Shown here piece after piece: positions 40,064 to 48,535 of a stretch of 64,000 bases of DNA. The DNA comes from Bacteroidota bacterium (GTDB lineage: Bacteria; Bacteroidota; Bacteroidia; B-17B0; Aurantibacillaceae). The position numbers and the translations under genes were made by a program. The DNA lies in assembly GCA_016708845.1 (NCBI GenBank), contig JADJFB010000013.1, positions 1-64,000 on the forward strand. Reading direction: 5' to 3'. Positions within the stretch are counted from its first letter, which is position 1. Each line of letters opens with the position of its first letter. Under the pieces are notes generated by a model. The model was not told where the DNA came from and did not search any database. It saw only the letters and a list, made by a program, of their open reading frames with translations.

Positions 40064-40681
40064 ATGTCTGGAATTATTGGTAAAAAAATAGGAATGACTA
40101 GCTTCTTCGATGCCAATGGCAAGTATGTGCCATGCACAGTAATAGAAGCAGGTCCTTGCGTTGTTACGCAAGTAAAAACCAATGAAAAAGACGGTTACAC
40201 AGCTTTACAGTTAGCTTACGATGAGAAGAAAGAAAAACACACATCGTCTGCTATGAAAGGTCATTTTGAATTAGCAAAAACTACCCCAAAACGTAAAATT
40301 GTTGAGTTCCGTTCTTTTGAGGAAACAAAAAATTTAGGTGATATCGTAACATTAGATATGTTTGCTGAAGGCGACTTCGTAGATATCGTTGGTACATCAA
40401 AAGGAAAAGGTTTTCAAGGTGTAGTAAAACGTCACGGTTTTGGTGGTGTTGGTGGTTCAACTCACGGTCAACATGATCGTCAAAGAGCGCCAGGATCATT
40501 AGGAGCATCTTCAGATCCTTCTCGTGTATTTAAAGGTATGCGTATGGCTGGTAGAACTGGTGGAGATAGAAAGAAAATCCAAAACTTAGTAGTAGTTAAA
40601 ATAATGGCAGAAAAGAACGTTCTTTTAATCAAAGGTTCTGTTCCAGGTGCTAAAGGGTCTTACGTTATAATCGAGAAGTAA
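40064..40681 (+). CDS. rplC: 50S ribosomal protein L3
   Basis: A 205-residue large-subunit protein that reaches the peptidyl-transferase centre. GIIGKKIGMTSFFDANGKYVP opens the beta-barrel part. The central extension GGSTHGQHDRQRAPGSLGA includes the glutamine methylated in other bacteria. Normal length. Two bases separate it from rplD. Confidence 0.96.
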   Translation: MSGIIGKKIGMTSFFDANGKYVPCTVIEAGPCVVTQVKTNEKDGYTALQLAYDEKKEKHTSSAMKGHFELAKTTPKRKIVEFRSFEETKNLGDIVTLDMFAEGDFVDIVGTSKGKGFQGVVKRHGFGGVGGSTHGQHDRQRAPGSLGASSDPSRVFKGMRMAGRTGGDRKKIQNLVVVKIMAEKNVLLIKGSVPGAKGSYVIIEK

Positions 40682-40683
40682 TC

Positions 40684-41313
40684 ATGCAAGTAGAAGTATT
40701 AAACATAAGCGGAAAAAAGACTGCTAAAAAAGTAGATTTAGCAGATGGGATTTTTGGTGTAGAGCCAAGTGATCACAGTATATATTTAGATGTTAAGCAT
40801 TATTTAGCTGCTCAACGTCAAGGAACACACAAATCAAAAGAACGTGCTGAGATTTCAAGAACCACTAAAAAATTGAAAAAACAAAAAGGAACAGGTGGAG
40901 CTCGTGCGGGTTCTATGAAGTCTCCTTTGTTTATCGGTGGTGGTCGTGCATTTGGTCCTCGTCCTCGTGATTACTCTTTCAAATTAAATAAGAAAACTAA
41001 AGTAGTAGCTCGTTTATCAGCTTTAACTTATAAAGCAAAAGACAATGCAATTACTGTATTAGAAGACTTTACATTTGAAGCTCCAAAAACAAGTAGTTAT
41101 GTTGATTTGATTAAAAACTTAAACTTATCTGATAAAAAAACATTATTAGTGTTGGGAGAGTCAAATAATAACGTATATTTGTCGTCCCGAAATTTGAAGG
41201 GTGCAAAAGTTGTAAAAGCCTCAGATTTAAACACTTACGATATCGTTAATGCAGAAACGTTAATTTTATTAGAAAGTTCGGTAAAAGTATTAGAATCATT
41301 ATTAAATAAATAA
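40684..41313 (+). CDS. rplD: 50S ribosomal protein L4
   Basis: A 209-residue protein lining the exit tunnel. The long loop with KKQKGTGGARAGSMKSPLF and GGGRAFGPRPRDYSFKLNKK is conserved, and the globular part ends in LLESSVKVLESLL. In enteric bacteria L4 represses its own operon; whether that holds here cannot be seen. It sits 1 nt before rplW. Confidence 0.96.
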   Translation: MQVEVLNISGKKTAKKVDLADGIFGVEPSDHSIYLDVKHYLAAQRQGTHKSKERAEISRTTKKLKKQKGTGGARAGSMKSPLFIGGGRAFGPRPRDYSFKLNKKTKVVARLSALTYKAKDNAITVLEDFTFEAPKTSSYVDLIKNLNLSDKKTLLVLGESNNNVYLSSRNLKGAKVVKASDLNTYDIVNAETLILLESSVKVLESLLNK

Positions 41314-41314
41314 A

Positions 41315-41605
41315 ATGGAAATATTAATTAAACCAATCATCACCGAAAAGATGACTTCTTTGGCAGAGAAGTTGAATCGCTATGGTTTTGTGGTTGATAG
41401 AAGCGCCAACAAAGTACAAATTAGACAAGCTGTTGAAAAAATGTACGGTGTAAAAGTGGAATCTGTTAACACTCAACAATACGTAGGGAAAGTTAAAACT
41501 CGTAACACTACTCGTGGTATTGCAGTAGGCCGCGTAAACCGTTCAAAAAGAGCTTTTGTCACATTAAAGAATGGCGAAGCAATTGATTTTTACGCTAATA
41601 TTTAA
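41315..41605 (+). CDS. rplW: 50S ribosomal protein L23
   Basis: A 96-residue protein at the tunnel exit that docks signal recognition particle and trigger factor. LIKPIITEKMTSLAEKLNRYGFVVDRSANK and VEKMYGVKVESVNT show the family pattern. Full length and closely packed after rplD. Confidence 0.95.
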   Translation: MEILIKPIITEKMTSLAEKLNRYGFVVDRSANKVQIRQAVEKMYGVKVESVNTQQYVGKVKTRNTTRGIAVGRVNRSKRAFVTLKNGEAIDFYANI

Positions 41606-41625
41606 TTTGATAAAAAGTAGAAGAA

Positions 41626-42450
41626 ATGGCATTAAAAAAATTCAGACCGTTGACTCCAAGTCAACGTTTCAAAATAGCAACTGATAACTCAGATATCACA
41701 ACAAGTACTCCAGAAAAAAGCTTATTAACTTCGGTTAAAAACAGTGGTGGACGTGATAATACTGGTAAAATGACAATCCGTAACATCGGTGGTGGTCATA
41801 AAAAACAATACCGTATCATTGATTTCAAACGTAATAAAGATGGTATCGAAGGAACAGTAGCTTCAATCGAATACGATCCAAATCGTACTTCTCGTATTGC
41901 TTTAATTCATTATAAAGATGGAGAAAAGCGTTACATCATTGCTCCTCAAGGCTTAGAAGTTGGTAAAAAATTAATGTCTGGTGCAACAGCAACTCCTGAA
42001 GTTGGTAACTGTATGTTTTTATCAGATATTCCATTAGGTACAATTATTCATAACATCGAATTACGCCCAGGACAAGGTGGAGCAATGGCACGTAGTGCTG
42101 GAACTTACGCTCAGTTAACTGCTCGTGATGGTAAATACGCAATTTTACGTATGCCTTCAGGTGAAGTTCGTATGATTTTAATTACTTGTAAAGCAACTAT
42201 CGGAGCAACTTCTAATCCTGATCACTCTTTAGAGATTTCTGGTAAAGCTGGTCGTTCTCGTTGGTTAGGTCGTCGTTCTCGTACTCGTCCAGTAGCAATG
42301 AACCCAGTAGATCATCCAATGGGTGGAGGTGAAGGACGTGCATCAGGTGGACAACCTCGTTCTCGTAACGGTATTCCAGCTAAAGGTTACAAAACTCGTT
42401 ACAAAGCGAAATCTTCTAACCAACACATCATTAAAAAAAGAACTAAATAA
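41626..42450 (+). CDS. rplB: 50S ribosomal protein L2
   Basis: A 274-residue protein needed for subunit joining and peptidyl transfer. The N-terminal KKFRPLTPSQRF, central GGGHKKQYRIIDFKR and AMARSAGTYAQL, and the C-terminal NPVDHPMGGGEGR with the functionally important His are all present. It ends in KKRTK. A 12-codon open frame follows before rpsS. Confidence 0.97.
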   Translation: MALKKFRPLTPSQRFKIATDNSDITTSTPEKSLLTSVKNSGGRDNTGKMTIRNIGGGHKKQYRIIDFKRNKDGIEGTVASIEYDPNRTSRIALIHYKDGEKRYIIAPQGLEVGKKLMSGATATPEVGNCMFLSDIPLGTIIHNIELRPGQGGAMARSAGTYAQLTARDGKYAILRMPSGEVRMILITCKATIGATSNPDHSLEISGKAGRSRWLGRRSRTRPVAMNPVDHPMGGGEGRASGGQPRSRNGIPAKGYKTRYKAKSSNQHIIKKRTK

Positions 42451-42463
42451 TAATTAATGTTTA

Positions 42464-42502
42464 ATGGCTCGTCGTGAGATGGGTTTCAAAACTAAAAAAT
42501 AA
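42464..42502 (+). other. 12-codon micro-ORF between rplB and rpsS
   Basis: ATG to TAA encoding MARREMGFKTKK. The codons used (GCT, CGT, CGT, GGT) are those favoured by the neighbouring ribosomal genes, and it lies 3 nt before the rpsS ATG. It may be a translated leader that couples the two genes or a remnant; it could also be chance. No family is recognised. Confidence 0.35.
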
Positions 42503-42505
42503 ACA

Positions 42506-42775
42506 ATGGCAAGATCATTAAAAAAAGGTCCTTTTATTGACCACAACTTAGAGAAAAAAGTTACTCAAATGAATGAGAGTAACAAAAAGACAGTACTAAA
42601 AACATGGGCTCGTCGTTCTGTTATTTACCCTGAAATGGTAGGACATACATTTGCAGTTCATAATGGGCAAAAATTTATCCCAGTTTATGTTACTGAAAAC
42701 ATGGTAGGTCACAAACTAGGTGAATTTTCGGCAACACGTCAATTCAAAGGTCATTCAGGTAATAACAAGAAGTAA
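42506..42775 (+). CDS. rpsS: 30S ribosomal protein S19
   Basis: An 89-residue head-domain protein that contacts S13 and the subunit bridge. ARSLKKGPFIDHNLEKK, WARRSVIYPEMVGHTFAVHNG and GHKLGEFSATRQFKGHSG are typical. Normal length and followed 22 nt later by rplV. Confidence 0.96.
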   Translation: MARSLKKGPFIDHNLEKKVTQMNESNKKTVLKTWARRSVIYPEMVGHTFAVHNGQKFIPVYVTENMVGHKLGEFSATRQFKGHSGNNKK

Positions 42776-42797
42776 TTAAGTTGAAAAGAAATTAGTC

Positions 42798-43250
42798 ATG
42801 GGAAAAAGAAAAAGATTAGTAGCAGAGGCACGCAAAGAAGCAAATAAGAGTACTTATTTCGCTAAATTAAATAGCTGCCCAACTTCACCTCGTAAAATGC
42901 GCCAAGTTGCGGATTTAGTAAGAGGTATGGAAGCATATAAAGCATTAAATGTATTAAAATTTAATACACGTGAAGCATCAGGACGTTTAGAGAAATTATT
43001 AAAATCTGCGATTGCAAATTACGAAGCAAAAACAGGATCTCGTCCAGAAGAAAATACCTTATTTGTTACTTCGGTAATGGTAGATAGCGCTTTAATGGCA
43101 AAACGTTTACGTACTGCACCTCAAGGTCGTGGATACAGAATCAGAAAACGTTCAAACCACGTTACTCTAGAAGTAGGTACTGCAGTTGTTAGTACTAAAA
43201 AAGCTGAAAGAAAAGCAGCTGCAATAACTAAATCAGAAGATAATAAATAA
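42798..43250 (+). CDS. rplV: 50S ribosomal protein L22
   Basis: A 150-residue protein whose loop lines the exit tunnel near macrolide sites. LNSCPTSPRKMRQVADLVRG, the SALMAKRLRTAPQGRGYRI loop, and RKRSNHVTLEV are present. The C-terminus has a charged Lys/Glu extension compared with the usual 110-residue form, common in this phylum. Confidence 0.95.
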   Translation: MGKRKRLVAEARKEANKSTYFAKLNSCPTSPRKMRQVADLVRGMEAYKALNVLKFNTREASGRLEKLLKSAIANYEAKTGSRPEENTLFVTSVMVDSALMAKRLRTAPQGRGYRIRKRSNHVTLEVGTAVVSTKKAERKAAAITKSEDNK

Positions 43251-43263
43251 TTAAGATAAGGAA

Positions 43264-43998
43264 ATGGGACAAAAAGCAAATCCAATAGGTTTACGTTTAG
43301 GTATTATTAAAGGTTGGGATTCTAACTGGTACGGTGGAAGAGATTACGCTGATAAATTAGTAGAAGATACGCAAATCCGTAACTACTTAAAAGTACGTTT
43401 ACCAAAAGGTAGTATTTCTAAAATAGTTATCGAAAGAACATTAAAATTAATTACAGTTACAATCAATACTGCACGTCCAGGTATCATTATCGGAAAAGGT
43501 GGTAAAGAAGTAGATAAATTAAAAGAAGAGTTAAAAAAAGTAACTAAAAAAGAAATTCAAATCAATATATTTGAAATTAAGCGTCCTGAATTAGATGCTC
43601 GTTTAGTAGCTGATTCAATCGCTCGTCAAATTGAAGGACGTATTTCTTTCCGTAGAGCAGCAAAAATGTCTATCGCATCAACAATGCGTATGGGTGCTGA
43701 AGGAATTAAAATATTAGTTTCTGGTCGTTTAGGTGGTGCTGAGATGGCACGTTCTGAAGGATACAAAGAAGGACGTACTCCATTACAAACATTACGTGCG
43801 GATATCGATTATGCAGTAGGTGAAGCTCACACAACTTATGGTCGTATTGGTGTTAAGGTTTGGATTTGCAAAGGCGAAATCTATGGGAAACGTGATTTAT
43901 CTCCAAACTTTGGTTTAGATAAAGAGAAAAAAGGTCCAAGCACAACTCCAGCTCCAAAATTTGCTGGTCGTGGTCCAAAAAGAGATAGCAAAAAATAA
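43264..43998 (+). CDS. rpsC: 30S ribosomal protein S3
   Basis: A 244-residue protein at the mRNA entry site with helicase activity. GQKANPIGLRLGIIKGWDSN starts it, the KH domain contains ARPGIIIGKGGKEVDKL, and ARQIEGRISFRRAAKMSI follows. The C-terminal tail is Lys- and Pro-rich. An SD-like AAGGA is found just before the ATG. Confidence 0.96.
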   Translation: MGQKANPIGLRLGIIKGWDSNWYGGRDYADKLVEDTQIRNYLKVRLPKGSISKIVIERTLKLITVTINTARPGIIIGKGGKEVDKLKEELKKVTKKEIQINIFEIKRPELDARLVADSIARQIEGRISFRRAAKMSIASTMRMGAEGIKILVSGRLGGAEMARSEGYKEGRTPLQTLRADIDYAVGEAHTTYGRIGVKVWICKGEIYGKRDLSPNFGLDKEKKGPSTTPAPKFAGRGPKRDSKK

Positions 43999-44046
43999 TA
44001 GTAATTACAGATAGAATAACTTATCAGTTAAAGATATAATTAAGTC

Positions 44047-44478
44047 ATGATACAGCCAAAAAGAACGAAATATAGAAAAATGCACAAAATGAAAATGAAA
44101 GGCAACGCAAAACGCGGTGATCAATTAGCCTTCGGTTCATTTGGAATAAAAGCATTAGATGAGAGTTGGGTAACTTCACGTCAAATTGAAGCAGCACGTA
44201 TTGCTATTACACGTTTCATGAAACGTGAAGGACAAGTGTGGATCCGTATTTTCCCTGACAAACCAATTACTAAAAAACCAGCAGAGGTTCGTATGGGTAA
44301 AGGTAAAGGTGCTCCTGAATATTGGGTTGCTCCAGTTAAAAAAGGACGTATGTTATTTGAAGCTGAAGGTGTTCCATTAGAAACAGCAAAAGAAGCTTTA
44401 CGTTTAGCGGCTCAAAAATTACCAATCGTTACAAAGTTTGTTATTCGTAGAGATTACGTAGCAGATGTAGCTGTTTAA
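44047..44478 (+). CDS. rplP: 50S ribosomal protein L16
   Basis: A 143-residue protein that helps place tRNA in the A site. MIQPKRTKYRKMHKMKMKG, FGSFGIKALDESWVTSRQIE, RMGKGKGAPEYWVAPVKKG and the C-terminal KLPIVTKFVIR are standard. Complete. The 48-nt gap to rpsC shows no gene. Confidence 0.96.
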   Translation: MIQPKRTKYRKMHKMKMKGNAKRGDQLAFGSFGIKALDESWVTSRQIEAARIAITRFMKREGQVWIRIFPDKPITKKPAEVRMGKGKGAPEYWVAPVKKGRMLFEAEGVPLETAKEALRLAAQKLPIVTKFVIRRDYVADVAV

Positions 44479-44499
44479 TCATAACAAGGATTTAAGAAA

Positions 44500-44697
44500 A
44501 TGAAAAATACAGATATAGTTGCATTGTCAACAGCAGAATTGCAAGGTAAATTAAAAGAAGAAAAAGACGGTTTAAACAAATTGAAATTAAACCATTCAAT
44601 TTCTCCTTTAGAGAACCCAATTAAAATCCGCGATAGCCGCAAAGCAGTTGCTCGTATGAGTACTGAATTAACAAAAAGAAACAACACTTCTAAATAA
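44500..44697 (+). CDS. rpmC: 50S ribosomal protein L29
   Basis: A 65-residue two-helix protein near the tunnel exit. It shows LSTAELQGKLKEEKDGLNKL and the helix end PIKIRDSRKAVARMSTEL. An SD-like AAGGA precedes the ATG. Eight nt separate it from rpsQ. Confidence 0.94.
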   Translation: MKNTDIVALSTAELQGKLKEEKDGLNKLKLNHSISPLENPIKIRDSRKAVARMSTELTKRNNTSK

Positions 44698-44705
44698 TAG
44701 TAGTA

Positions 44706-44963
44706 ATGGAAGAAAGAAATTTAAGAAAAGAAAAAGTTGGTATCGTAAAGAGCAACAAGATGGAAAAATCTATCGTTGTAGCAGTGATGCGTAAAGTAAA
44801 GCATCCAAAATACGGTAAATTCGTTAACAAAACGTCAACTTTCGTGGCACACGATGAGAAAAACGAGTGCAGTATCGGTGATACAGTAAAAATTAGCGAA
44901 ACTCGTCCTTTGAGCAAAACAAAGAACTGGCGTTTAGTGGAAGTTTTAGAGAAAGTGAAATAA
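44706..44963 (+). CDS. rpsQ: 30S ribosomal protein S17
   Basis: An 85-residue OB-fold protein that binds 16S rRNA early in assembly. RNLRKEKVGIVKSNKMEKSI, HPKYGKFVNKTSTFVAHDE and the C-terminal SKTKNWRLVEVLEK match the family. Last gene of the S10 block; no internal promoter or terminator is seen before rplN. Confidence 0.96.
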   Translation: MEERNLRKEKVGIVKSNKMEKSIVVAVMRKVKHPKYGKFVNKTSTFVAHDEKNECSIGDTVKISETRPLSKTKNWRLVEVLEKVK

Positions 44964-44986
44964 TACTTATATAAAGTTAATAAGAA

Positions 44987-45355
44987 ATGGTACAAAACGA
45001 GTCAAGATTAGCAGTAGCAGATAACAGCGGAGCAAAAGAAGTTCTTGTTATCCGTGTGTTAGGCGGTACAAAAAAGCGCTACGCATCTGTAGGAGATAAA
45101 ATTGTTGTTACAATTAAACATGCTTTACCTTCAGGTAACGTAAAAAAAGGAACAGTTCACAAAGCTGTGGTTGTTCGAGTTAAAAAAGAAATCCGTCGTG
45201 CAGATGGTTCATATATCCGCTTTGATGATAATGCTTGTGTATTATTAAATCAAGGAGATGAAATTCGTGGAACTCGTATTTTTGGGCCAGTTGCTCGTGA
45301 GTTACGTGATAAACAGTTTATGAAAATTGTTTCATTAGCACCAGAAGTGCTTTAA
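44987..45355 (+). CDS. rplN: 50S ribosomal protein L14
   Basis: A 122-residue protein at an inter-subunit bridge. VQNESRLAVADNSGAKEVLV, IRRADGSYIRFDDNACVLL and GTRIFGPVARELRDK are conserved. Full length, starting the spc block. Confidence 0.97.
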   Translation: MVQNESRLAVADNSGAKEVLVIRVLGGTKKRYASVGDKIVVTIKHALPSGNVKKGTVHKAVVVRVKKEIRRADGSYIRFDDNACVLLNQGDEIRGTRIFGPVARELRDKQFMKIVSLAPEVL

Positions 45356-45374
45356 TAAATAATAGCGAAAGACA

Positions 45375-45692
45375 ATGTCAAAATTAAAATTAAAAAAAGG
45401 CGATACTGTAAAAGTAATATCTGGCGAATCCAGAGGCCAAGAAGGTAAAATTGTATCTATTGATACAAAAAATGAAAGAGTCATCGTTGAAGGTGTTAAC
45501 ATGATTAGTAAACACACTAAACCTAGCGCAAAAAACGCTAATGGTGGTATTGTTAAACAAGAAGGTACAATCCATATTTCTAACTTAATGTTTGTAGAAG
45601 GTGGTAAAACTGTTAGAATTGGTCGCGTTGTAAATGCTACTACTAACAAAATTGAACGTATTTCTAAAAAAACTAAAGCAGTAATTAAATAA
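45375..45692 (+). CDS. rplX: 50S ribosomal protein L24
   Basis: A 105-residue assembly-initiating protein with a KOW motif, KKGDTVKVISGESRGQEGKI. VEGVNMISKHTKPS and GGIVKQEGTIHISNLM follow. Its TAA shares one A with the ATG of rplE, so translation of the two is coupled. Confidence 0.95.
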   Translation: MSKLKLKKGDTVKVISGESRGQEGKIVSIDTKNERVIVEGVNMISKHTKPSAKNANGGIVKQEGTIHISNLMFVEGGKTVRIGRVVNATTNKIERISKKTKAVIK

Positions 45693-46249
45693 TGGCAGCA
45701 ACTTATTCTCCTAGATTAAAGGACAAATATAAAGCAGAGATTGTAGATAATTTAAAAAAACAATTTCAGTATTCTTCGGCAATGCAAGTGCCTAAATTAG
45801 AGAAAAATTTGTATCAACCAAGGTATTGGTGATGCTGTTTCTGATAAGAAAATGATTGAAACTGCAGTTAAAGAAATGACTACGATTACTGGTCAAAAGC
45901 AGTTCCAACATATTCAACTAAAGATATCTCAAACTTTAAATTACGTAAAGGTGTGGCTATTGGTGTTCGTGTAACATTACGTGGCGATAAAATGTATGAG
46001 TTTTTAGATCGTTTAGTAGCGTCTTCATTACCTCGTATTCGTGATTTTAAAGGTGTTAATGATAAAGGATTTGATGGTCGTGGTAACTACACATTAGGTA
46101 TTACTGAGCAAATCATTTTCCCTGAAATCGACATCGATAAAGTGAGTAAAATCTCTGGTATGGACATTACTTTTGTAACTTCTGCACCAACAGATAAAGA
46201 AGCTCATGCTTTATTAACAGAATTTGGTATTCCTTTCAAAAAGAAATAG
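45692..46249 (+). CDS. rplE: 50S ribosomal protein L5 (two compensating frameshifts in the sequence)
   Basis: An essential 5S rRNA-binding protein of about 185 residues. MAATYSPRLKDKYKAEIVD reads correctly. At 45803-45807 five A stand where four are needed for KLEKICINQGIGDAVSDKK. Around 45895-45898 four A stand where five are needed for TGQKAVPTYSTKD. From LRKGVAIGVRVTLRGDKM to FGIPFKKK the frame is intact. The two slips have opposite sign and both lie in A runs. Loss of L5 would not be tolerated, and no second copy is seen here, so they are almost certainly sequencing errors. Confidence 0.93.
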
Positions 46250-46278
46250 TATATTTACAGCCCTGAAAAAAAGATAAA

Positions 46279-46548
46279 ATGGCAAAAACAAACATGATAG
46301 CACGTGATGCTAAAAGAAAAAAACTAGTTGATACGTATGCAGCTAAACGCGCAGAGTTAAAAAAAGCAGGTGATTCAATGGGTTTACAAAAGTTACCAAA
46401 GAACTCTTGTAAAGTAAGAATGCGTAACCGTTGCAAATTAACTGGACGTCCTCGTGGATACATGAGAGATTTCGGTATCAGCCGTGTTACTTTCCGTGAG
46501 ATGGTATTATTCGGTTTAATACCGGGTGTTACTAAATCAAGCTTCTAA
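46279..46548 (+). CDS. rpsN: 30S ribosomal protein S14, zinc-independent form
   Basis: An 89-residue small-subunit head protein. It has NMIARDAKRKKLVDTYAAKR, LPKNSCKVRMRNRCKLTGRPRG and the end FREMVLFGLIPGVTKSSF. The longer form without the paired CxxC zinc ligands is used. A hairpin lies in the 60-nt gap before rpsH. Confidence 0.95.
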   Translation: MAKTNMIARDAKRKKLVDTYAAKRAELKKAGDSMGLQKLPKNSCKVRMRNRCKLTGRPRGYMRDFGISRVTFREMVLFGLIPGVTKSSF

Positions 46549-46569
46549 AATAAGAGTATTAACGTATAA

Positions 46570-46590
46570 TTATCCTGAAAGTCGGGATAA
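46570..46590 (+). promoter_or_regulatory. Stem-loop between rpsN and rpsH
   Basis: TTATCCTGA pairs over 9 bp (one G-T) with TCGGGATAA around a 3-nt AAG loop. No T run follows, so it is unlikely to terminate. It may be a processing or translational control site for the spc block. Confidence 0.45.
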
Positions 46591-46608
46591 CATATAAAAT
46601 CAAATAAA

Positions 46609-47007
46609 ATGACAGATACAGTATCAGATTACCTTACGCGAGTAAGAAACGCCATCAGCGCAAACCACAGAATCGTTGAGATTCCAGCTTCAAACCTTAA
46701 AAAAGAAATCACTAAGATTCTTTTTGAAAAAGGATATATCTTAAACTACAAGTTTGAGGAGAACGAGAAAAAACAAGGAACTATTAAAATAGCCTTGAAA
46801 TACAATTCAACAAACAAACTATCAGCAATCCGCACTTTGGATAGAGTTTCTAAACCAGGTTTACGTAAGTATGCTGGTGTTGATACTATGCCTAAAGTAT
46901 TAAACGGATTAGGTATTGCTATTATCTCTACATCTAAAGGTGTAATGACTGATAAAGAAGCTAAAAAGCTTAATGTTGGTGGAGAAGTTTTATGTTACAT
47001 TTCATAA
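46609..47007 (+). CDS. rpsH: 30S ribosomal protein S8
   Basis: A 132-residue 16S rRNA-binding protein. It shows TDTVSDYLTRVRNAISANHR, SNLKKEITKILFEKGYI, and VSKPGLRKYAG, and ends GGEVLCYIS. In other bacteria S8 represses the spc operon at a site near rplE. Full length. Confidence 0.96.
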   Translation: MTDTVSDYLTRVRNAISANHRIVEIPASNLKKEITKILFEKGYILNYKFEENEKKQGTIKIALKYNSTNKLSAIRTLDRVSKPGLRKYAGVDTMPKVLNGLGIAIISTSKGVMTDKEAKKLNVGGEVLCYIS

Positions 47008-47013
47008 TTTAGA

Positions 47014-47021
47014 GGGAGGAA
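47014..47021 (+). promoter_or_regulatory. Strong Shine-Dalgarno sequence of rplF
   Basis: An AGGGAGGA stretch lies 6-7 nt before the ATG at 47027. Strong SD sites are rare in Bacteroidota, and most genes in this operon show only A-rich leaders. It fixes 47027, not the upstream ATG at 46973 inside rpsH, as the start. Confidence 0.7.
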
Positions 47022-47026
47022 AAAAC

Positions 47027-47581
47027 ATGTCACGTATAGGAAAATTACCAATTACAGTACCTGCAGGTGTAGAAGTAAACATCGCTGGAGCAAAAATTTC
47101 AGTTAAAGGGAAATTAGGTTCATTATCAGAGACTATTGATCCTGATATGATCGTAAAATTAGAAGACGGTGTTATTAACGTATCTCGTCCAACAGATCAA
47201 AAACGTCACAGAGCATTACACGGTTTATACCGTTCTTTAATCGCTAATATGGTTACAGGTGTTTCTGAAGGATATAAAACAGAACAAGAGTTAGTTGGTG
47301 TAGGTTACCGTGCTACTAACAAAGGTCAATTATTAGAATTAGCTTTAGGTTATTCTCACAACGTTGTGTTTGAATTACCTGACGAAATTAAAATTACGAC
47401 AACTTCTGAAAAAGGACAAAATCCTAAAGTAATATTAGAAAGTTCTGATAAACAATTAATCGGAATGGTTGCAGCTAAAATACGTAGTTTACGTAAACCT
47501 GAGCCGTACAAAGGTAAAGGTATCAAATTTGCTGGCGAAATTTTACGCCGTAAAGCTGGTAAATCTGCAAGCAAAAAATAA
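47027..47581 (+). CDS. rplF: 50S ribosomal protein L6
   Basis: A 184-residue protein near the factor-binding site. SRIGKLPITVPAGVEVNI starts it; GVSEGYKTEQELVGVGYRA and the C-terminal PEPYKGKGIKFAGEILRRKAGK follow. An open frame begins earlier inside rpsH, but the SD and the family start support 47027. Confidence 0.96.
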   Translation: MSRIGKLPITVPAGVEVNIAGAKISVKGKLGSLSETIDPDMIVKLEDGVINVSRPTDQKRHRALHGLYRSLIANMVTGVSEGYKTEQELVGVGYRATNKGQLLELALGYSHNVVFELPDEIKITTTSEKGQNPKVILESSDKQLIGMVAAKIRSLRKPEPYKGKGIKFAGEILRRKAGKSASKK

Positions 47582-47623
47582 CATAATTCAATTAGTATTA
47601 ATCATCTTCAAAAAACTGGAAAG

Positions 47624-47980
47624 ATGGCACTGAATAAAAAACAAAGAAGAGAACGCATTAAACTTAAAATCCGTAAAACTGTAAACGGAACTGCAACTAC
47701 ACCTAGATTAAGTGTATTCAGAAGTAACTCAGGTATATTCGCACAATTAGTGGATGATTTAGCAGGTAAAACAATTTTAGCAGCTGGTTCTGATGATAAA
47801 ACTATCAAAGGTTCAAAAGCAAACAAAGTTGATCAAGCTAAAGCAGTAGGTAAATTAATTGCTGAAAGAGCTACAACTGCTGGAATCAGCTCAGTAGTAT
47901 TTGACAGAAATGGTTACTTATACCATGGTCGTATTAAATCGTTGGCTGAAGGAGCTCGCGAAGCAGGTTTAAAATTTTAA
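47624..47980 (+). CDS. rplR: 50S ribosomal protein L18
   Basis: A 118-residue 5S rRNA-binding protein. RRERIKLKIRKTVNGTATTP, RLSVFRSNSGIFAQLVDD, and the end FDRNGYLYHGRIKSLAEGAR match the family. Works with L5 in the central protuberance. Full length. Confidence 0.96.
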   Translation: MALNKKQRRERIKLKIRKTVNGTATTPRLSVFRSNSGIFAQLVDDLAGKTILAAGSDDKTIKGSKANKVDQAKAVGKLIAERATTAGISSVVFDRNGYLYHGRIKSLAEGAREAGLKF

Positions 47981-48005
47981 TTAGTATAAAAAGAACATAC
48001 ATAAC

Positions 48006-48524
48006 ATGTCAAAAGAAGTTGTAAAAAAAGTAAAGTCAACAGACATCGAACTAAAAGATAAATTAGTTGCGATACAACGTGTAACCAAAGTTACAAAAGG
48101 TGGTCGTCACTTTAGTTTCGCTGCTATCGTTGTTGTTGGTGATGAGAAAGGTGTTGTAGGATACGGATTAGGAAAAGCAAATGAAGTTACAGATGCTATC
48201 ACTAAAGGTATTGATGATGCTAAGAAAAATTTAGTGAAAGTTTCTGTATTGAAAGGTACAGTTCCTCACTCAGAAAATGGTAAGTTTGGTGGTTCAAGAG
48301 TTTTCTTAAAACCAGCTGCTCACGGTACTGGTGTAATTGCTGGTGGTGCGATGCGTGCAGTTTTAGAAAGCGTTGGTATTACTGATGTATTAGCTAAATC
48401 AAAAGGTTCTTCAAACCCACACAACGTGGTAAAAGCTACTATTGATGCTTTAGCTAAAATGCGTGATCCATTAGCGATTTCAAGACAAAGAGGAATTAAT
48501 TTAGACAAAGTATTTAACGGATAA
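48006..48524 (+). CDS. rpsE: 30S ribosomal protein S5
   Basis: A 172-residue decoding-fidelity protein. The N-terminal double-stranded RNA-binding-like part holds LVAIQRVTKVTKGGRHFSFA and VVGDEKGVVGYGLGKANEV. The C-terminal half includes AAHGTGVIAGGAMRAVLE and GSSNPHNVVKATIDAL. Complete. Confidence 0.97.
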   Translation: MSKEVVKKVKSTDIELKDKLVAIQRVTKVTKGGRHFSFAAIVVVGDEKGVVGYGLGKANEVTDAITKGIDDAKKNLVKVSVLKGTVPHSENGKFGGSRVFLKPAAHGTGVIAGGAMRAVLESVGITDVLAKSKGSSNPHNVVKATIDALAKMRDPLAISRQRGINLDKVFNG

Positions 48525-48535
48525 TAACATAAGAA

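Noticed and set aside
45692..46249. Programmed ribosomal frameshifting in rplE
   Set aside because: Two slips of opposite sign at ordinary A runs, no slippery-plus-structure signal, and L5 is not known to use recoding; sequencing error is simpler.
46973..47026. Longer start for rplF inside rpsH
   Set aside because: The strong SD and the conserved family start place translation at 47027.
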